The notes under the pieces were generated by a model. The model saw nothing but the letters and a program-made list of their open reading frames with translations, was not told the DNA's origin and made no database searches. Both the position numbers and the translations under genes were made by a program. Shown here piece by piece: positions 33,601 to 35,722 of a DNA stretch of 35,722 nucleotides. How positions within the stretch are numbered: position 1 is the first letter of the stretch; every line of letters begins with the position of its first letter. Location of the stretch: contig VBNH01000079.1 in the NCBI GenBank assembly GCA_005878095.1, forward strand, positions 1 through 35,722. The letters are read 5' to 3'. The stretch is from Gammaproteobacteria bacterium. Lineage in GTDB: Bacteria > Pseudomonadota > Gammaproteobacteria > Steroidobacterales > Steroidobacteraceae.

Positions 33601-35722
33601 ACCGCGGGTAATAACGCGCTCTACTCGGTCACCGGCACCCACCAGGGCGTGACCGGGTGTCTCACCTGTCACGGTTCGACGGTGGCGACGACCTTCGCCA
33701 ACATCAGGCTCGTCACCAACCCGAGCAATCACATTCCGATCGGGAGCCTGGATTGCAACGGCTCGGGCTGCCACAGCACCGGGAACGTGAATCCGGGGGG
33801 CTTCAAGCTCGGCACGGCAAGCGTCGCAAGTCCGACGCTCAGCGTCGCGGGCCACACGACCGTGGCGGTGGTGGGCGCCTGCTCGACCTGTCACGAGTCC
33901 GCGCCGTATCTCGGGATGGTGGTGGGCACTGCGAGCGCGTGGGGCGACTCACGTCCCACCGCCTACGACAAGGCCCATCCGACCTCGGGCGAGTGCAGCA
34001 CCTGCCACACGACTACGCCGACCTTTGCCAGCAATCAGACCGGCAGCGCCAAGCCCGCGAATCACATTCCGACCAGCGCGCCGTGCGCGCAGTGCCACAC
34101 GACCGTGGGCAATAACGCGCTCTACTCGGTCACCGGCACGCACCAGGGCGTCACCGGGTGTCTCACCTGCCACGGTTCGACGGTGGCGAAGACCTTCGCC
34201 AACATCACGATCGTCAGCACGCCCAGCAATCACTTCCCGATCGGCGCACTCGATTGCAACGGCTCGGGCTGCCATACCACGAGCAACGTCAATGCGGGCG
34301 GCTTCAGGGTCGGCGCCGCGAGCGTCAGTGCTCCCACGCTCACGGTCCCCGGCCATACCACCGTCGCGAAGGCGGTCAGCGGCTGCCAGACCTGTCACGA
34401 GACCTCGGCTTACGTCGGGATGCTCGCGAGCACCGCGGCGAGCGCGGGCGACTCGCGTCCGCAGGCTTTCGACAAGGCCCATCCGGCCACCGGCGACTGC
34501 AACGGCTGTCACAGCACCTCACCGACCTTCACCACCAATCAGATGGGCAGCAGCGCCAAGCCGGCGAACCACATTCCCACCAACGCGGCCTGCGCGGTGT
34601 GCCACACGACCGCCGGCAACTTTGGCGCCTATGTGATGGGGGCCACCGGGCATGCGGGCATCACCAGCAATTGCGCCCAGTGCCACGCCTACGGGCTGAG
34701 CTTCTACAACATGGCGTCGCCGACACTCAAGCAGCCGCCCGCCGGGGCCACCGGCCACATTCCGTCGAATCCGCCCAACGGCACTGGCAAGCTCGCCTGC
34801 GAGCTGTGCCACTCGGCGTCCGTGTTCACCGCGTTCTCGGGCACGGTCATGAAGCATGCGTACGTGACCTCGATGACGTGCAAGAGCTGCCACGAGACCG
34901 GCATGACGTGGAAGACCAACGGCAGCTTGTGGAGGCGCCCCAACGGACACAAAGGCAACCAGGATTGCGGCGGATCGGGTTGCCATAGCGCGCGTGACAA
35001 GCTCGCGGTGCGGCCGCGGGCGACCGTGTCGACTACGGCCACCACCGCGAAGCCCGCCACCGGCGTCACCCCCCGCACCGGCGTGGGTGCCGCCCCGCGC
35101 GCCGGCAGCACTGCGGCGCCTGCCATCGTGCCGTCCACGAGTGGCGCGAGCGCCGCGGCCAGCGCGCCGTTCAATCACGCAACCGTCGCCGGGACCGCCT
35201 GTGTCAGCTGCCACAGCACCGCGAGCGGAGCCGGCAAACCGCCGACTCACATCGCGACCACCGACACCTGTCAGAGCTGTCACACGACGCTTGCCTGGTT
35301 GCCGGTGAGAATGGTGGATCACACCCAGGTCCGCGGCACCTGTGCCAGCTGCCACAACGGCGTCATTGCGAGCGGCAAGCCCTCGCGCCACCTGCCCACC
35401 AGCGCCGGCTGCGAGCGCTGCCACACCACCAACGCCTGGACGCCGGCGCGCTTCGATCACGCCGCCGTCGCCCCGCATACCTGCAGTACCTGTCACAACT
35501 CCGTGCAGGCGATCGGCATGCCGCGCGCCCACATCCCGACCGCGCAGCAGTGCGATGTCTGCCACGGCACGCTTGCCTGGAAACCCGCCCGGATCGATCA
35601 CACGGGCTTTATCAGCGGCTGCGCCGCCTGCCACAACAACGGCGGCGCGGTCGGCCTCTCGCCCGGGCACATGATCACCCGGCTCGACTGCGCCACCTGT
35701 CACAGCTTCCCGGACTGGAGCC
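30700..35722 (+). CDS. Giant modular multiheme c-type cytochrome (3' end beyond window)
   Basis: About 1,670 residues are visible and the frame is still open at the edge. A signal peptide (ALAALLLTLGLLPQGFAA) directs export. I count 45 CX2CH and 7 CX4CH heme motifs. Order: an N-terminal block with nine sites (30871-31500), six five-heme modules, a seventh partial module and four to five further sites to 34986, a Cys-free Ala/Thr/Pro linker of about 71 residues, then eight sites to the edge. DHTQVRGxCxxCHNG occurs in both end blocks, so they share a fold. No catalytic or membrane segment is visible, so a periplasmic or extracellular electron-transfer role is inferred. The start is unclear: no in-frame ATG exists before the first heme site. 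TTG at 30700 gives a normal signal peptide, and TTG 30649 is an alternative. An in-frame stop at 30646 bounds the gene. The ccm operon is divergent from it. Confidence 0.93.
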   Translation, partial: MPRDSLARQRDRCGARALAALLLTLGLLPQGFAAESRLNFDHLTTGFELTGQHRDLPCESCHANAMFQGTPRDCGACHGIGTAVRATAKPANHILTTDQCASCHTPVAWNPAVNFDHTQVRGSCSTCHNGMQAQGKGPTHIVTDLECDACHTTLSWGGAMFSHVGVTNNCASCHNGVSATGMPPTHIPVGTPPTPCEGCHSTSNFTTWAGTKINHLAVTALTCASCHETAAYLGMHPSTSATAADSRPNATLDANHPKSGDCSTCHDTVTFAGAAARPANHIPTNAPCSQCHTTAGNDALYSVTGTHQGVSGCLTCHGPTVGPFVNVTIVTTPGNHIPIGSADCNGSGCHSTTNVNAGGFKLGAANISSPTLSVAGHATVAGTTCMTCHESAPYIGMLASSATTAGDSRPTALDKSHPTGGDCNGCHSTTPIFATNQTGNALPAKHIPTSAPCAQCHTTAGNYGLYSSPGTHQGVTGCLTCHGSTVNTTFLNVTPVTTPANHIPIGTLDCNGSGCHATGNVNPGGGGFILGTASVANPTLSVAGHTTVAAVGACTTCHETAPYMGMLASSATTAGDSRPTALDKLHPTTGDCVSCHTTAPTFLSDLTAGSKPANHIPTSAACAQCHTTAGNYAAYSVTGTHQGVKGCLTCHGSTVAGTFANVTIVSTPANHIPIGSLDCNGSGCHSTQNVNAGGFKLGTANISSPTLTVAGHATVAAAVAACATCHATASYMGMTPSTALPGGDSRPGAYDAQHQVPPANTGDCGNCHVTTPTFGTNLLPTAAKPANHIPTTVVCAQCHTTAGNFALYSVTGTHQGVSGCLTCHGPTVGPFVNVTLVTTPGNHIPIGTLDCNGSGCHSTTNVNAGGFKLGTASTANPTLTVAGHTTVAAAVSGCQTCHETSPYVGMIASTSTAAGDSRPTAFDKNHPTSGDCTGCHTTTPTFATDQTGNAKPANHIPTSAPCAQCHTTAGNNALYSVTGTHQGVTGCLTCHGSTVATTFANIRLVTNPSNHIPIGSLDCNGSGCHSTGNVNPGGFKLGTASVASPTLSVAGHTTVAVVGACSTCHESAPYLGMVVGTASAWGDSRPTAYDKAHPTSGECSTCHTTTPTFASNQTGSAKPANHIPTSAPCAQCHTTVGNNALYSVTGTHQGVTGCLTCHGSTVAKTFANITIVSTPSNHFPIGALDCNGSGCHTTSNVNAGGFRVGAASVSAPTLTVPGHTTVAKAVSGCQTCHETSAYVGMLASTAASAGDSRPQAFDKAHPATGDCNGCHSTSPTFTTNQMGSSAKPANHIPTNAACAVCHTTAGNFGAYVMGATGHAGITSNCAQCHAYGLSFYNMASPTLKQPPAGATGHIPSNPPNGTGKLACELCHSASVFTAFSGTVMKHAYVTSMTCKSCHETGMTWKTNGSLWRRPNGHKGNQDCGGSGCHSARDKLAVRPRATVSTTATTAKPATGVTPRTGVGAAPRAGSTAAPAIVPSTSGASAAASAPFNHATVAGTACVSCHSTASGAGKPPTHIATTDTCQSCHTTLAWLPVRMVDHTQVRGTCASCHNGVIASGKPSRHLPTSAGCERCHTTNAWTPARFDHAAVAPHTCSTCHNSVQAIGMPRAHIPTAQQCDVCHGTLAWKPARIDHTGFISGCAACHNNGGAVGLSPGHMITRLDCATCHSFPDWS
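31561..34590 (+). repeat. Six tandem five-heme modules inside the cytochrome
   Basis: Modules begin at 31561, 32056, 32563, 33082, 33583 and 34084, and a partial seventh begins at 34591. Unit lengths are 165, 169, 173, 167, 167 and 169 codons. Each reads CxQCHTTxGN, GTHQGVxGCLTCHG, NHIPIG, CNGSGCH, VAGH, CxTCH, GDSRP, a HP or HQ pair, CxxCH and KPANHIPT. Conservation reaches the DNA: 59 bp are identical between module 1 (31885-31943) and module 2 (32392-32450). A half-module with only the last two heme sites precedes the array (about 31360-31560). Confidence 0.92.

Noticed and set aside
30634..33894. A 1,086-codon open frame on the minus strand opposite the multiheme cytochrome
   Set aside because: It is the antisense image of the repeated Cys-His-Thr-rich modules in very GC-rich DNA. 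Its Arg/Gly/Ala-rich sequence has no domain, and the plus strand clearly encodes heme motifs with a signal peptide.
31561..34590. Regular repeats as a possible CRISPR array or satellite
   Set aside because: Units are about 500 bp, coding throughout, and spell five-heme modules in one frame.

Overview
The window is high-GC DNA, about two-thirds G+C by eye, from a Gram-negative proteobacterium. The best fit is a soil or sediment gammaproteobacterium. The evidence is an outer-membrane porin end, a tripartite RND efflux locus, a complete System I (ccmABCDEFGHI) cytochrome c maturation operon, and an aerobic-type thiamine operon using ThiO (glycine oxidase) instead of ThiH. No rRNA, tRNA, insertion sequence, phage gene or CRISPR array was seen. 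The lineage is an inference from gene content and order.

Layout, left to right. (a) 1-3615, plus strand: porin C-terminus, hairpin terminator, a DUF3311 protein with an MctP-like sodium:solute symporter, and an MHS-type MFS transporter. Together these look like an organic-acid uptake region. (b) 3539-6842: a membrane-bound hybrid histidine kinase and a small receiver protein on the minus strand, with an OmpR-type response regulator starting 2 nt away on the plus strand. (c) 7023-11782, plus strand: an RND permease, its membrane fusion protein, and a badly truncated outer-membrane factor remnant. (d) 11915-15924, minus strand: a small secreted protein with a structured leader, an RNB-family ribonuclease that has lost its catalytic centre and is frameshifted, and a DUF4382 lipoprotein. 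(e) 16049-22395, minus strand: thiC-thiO-thiS-thiG-thiE-thiF-thiD, tightly packed, with a recognisable promoter and TPP riboswitch. (f) 22409-23078: a decayed EamA transporter fragment and a KGG-repeat stress protein. (g) 23259-30100, minus strand: ccmA to ccmI, nearly all with overlapping start and stop codons. (h) 30700 to the window edge, plus strand: the first 1,670 or so residues of a giant, secreted, modular multiheme cytochrome c, transcribed divergently from ccm.

The most striking element is region (h). I count 45 CX2CH and 7 CX4CH motifs in the visible part. The core is six tandem modules of 165-173 residues with five heme sites each, and the fixed third site is always CX4CH. Each module also carries five conserved histidines outside the heme motifs, the number needed for bis-His ligation of every heme. 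The adjacent ccm operon supplies the machinery that would attach these hemes, so the pair looks like a locus for a long periplasmic or extracellular electron conduit. Its partners must lie beyond the right edge.

A second pattern is decay by internal deletion. Three unrelated genes within about 11.3 kb (outer-membrane factor, RNB ribonuclease, EamA transporter) each keep recognisable N- and C-terminal parts but lack the middle, and each also carries a frame change.
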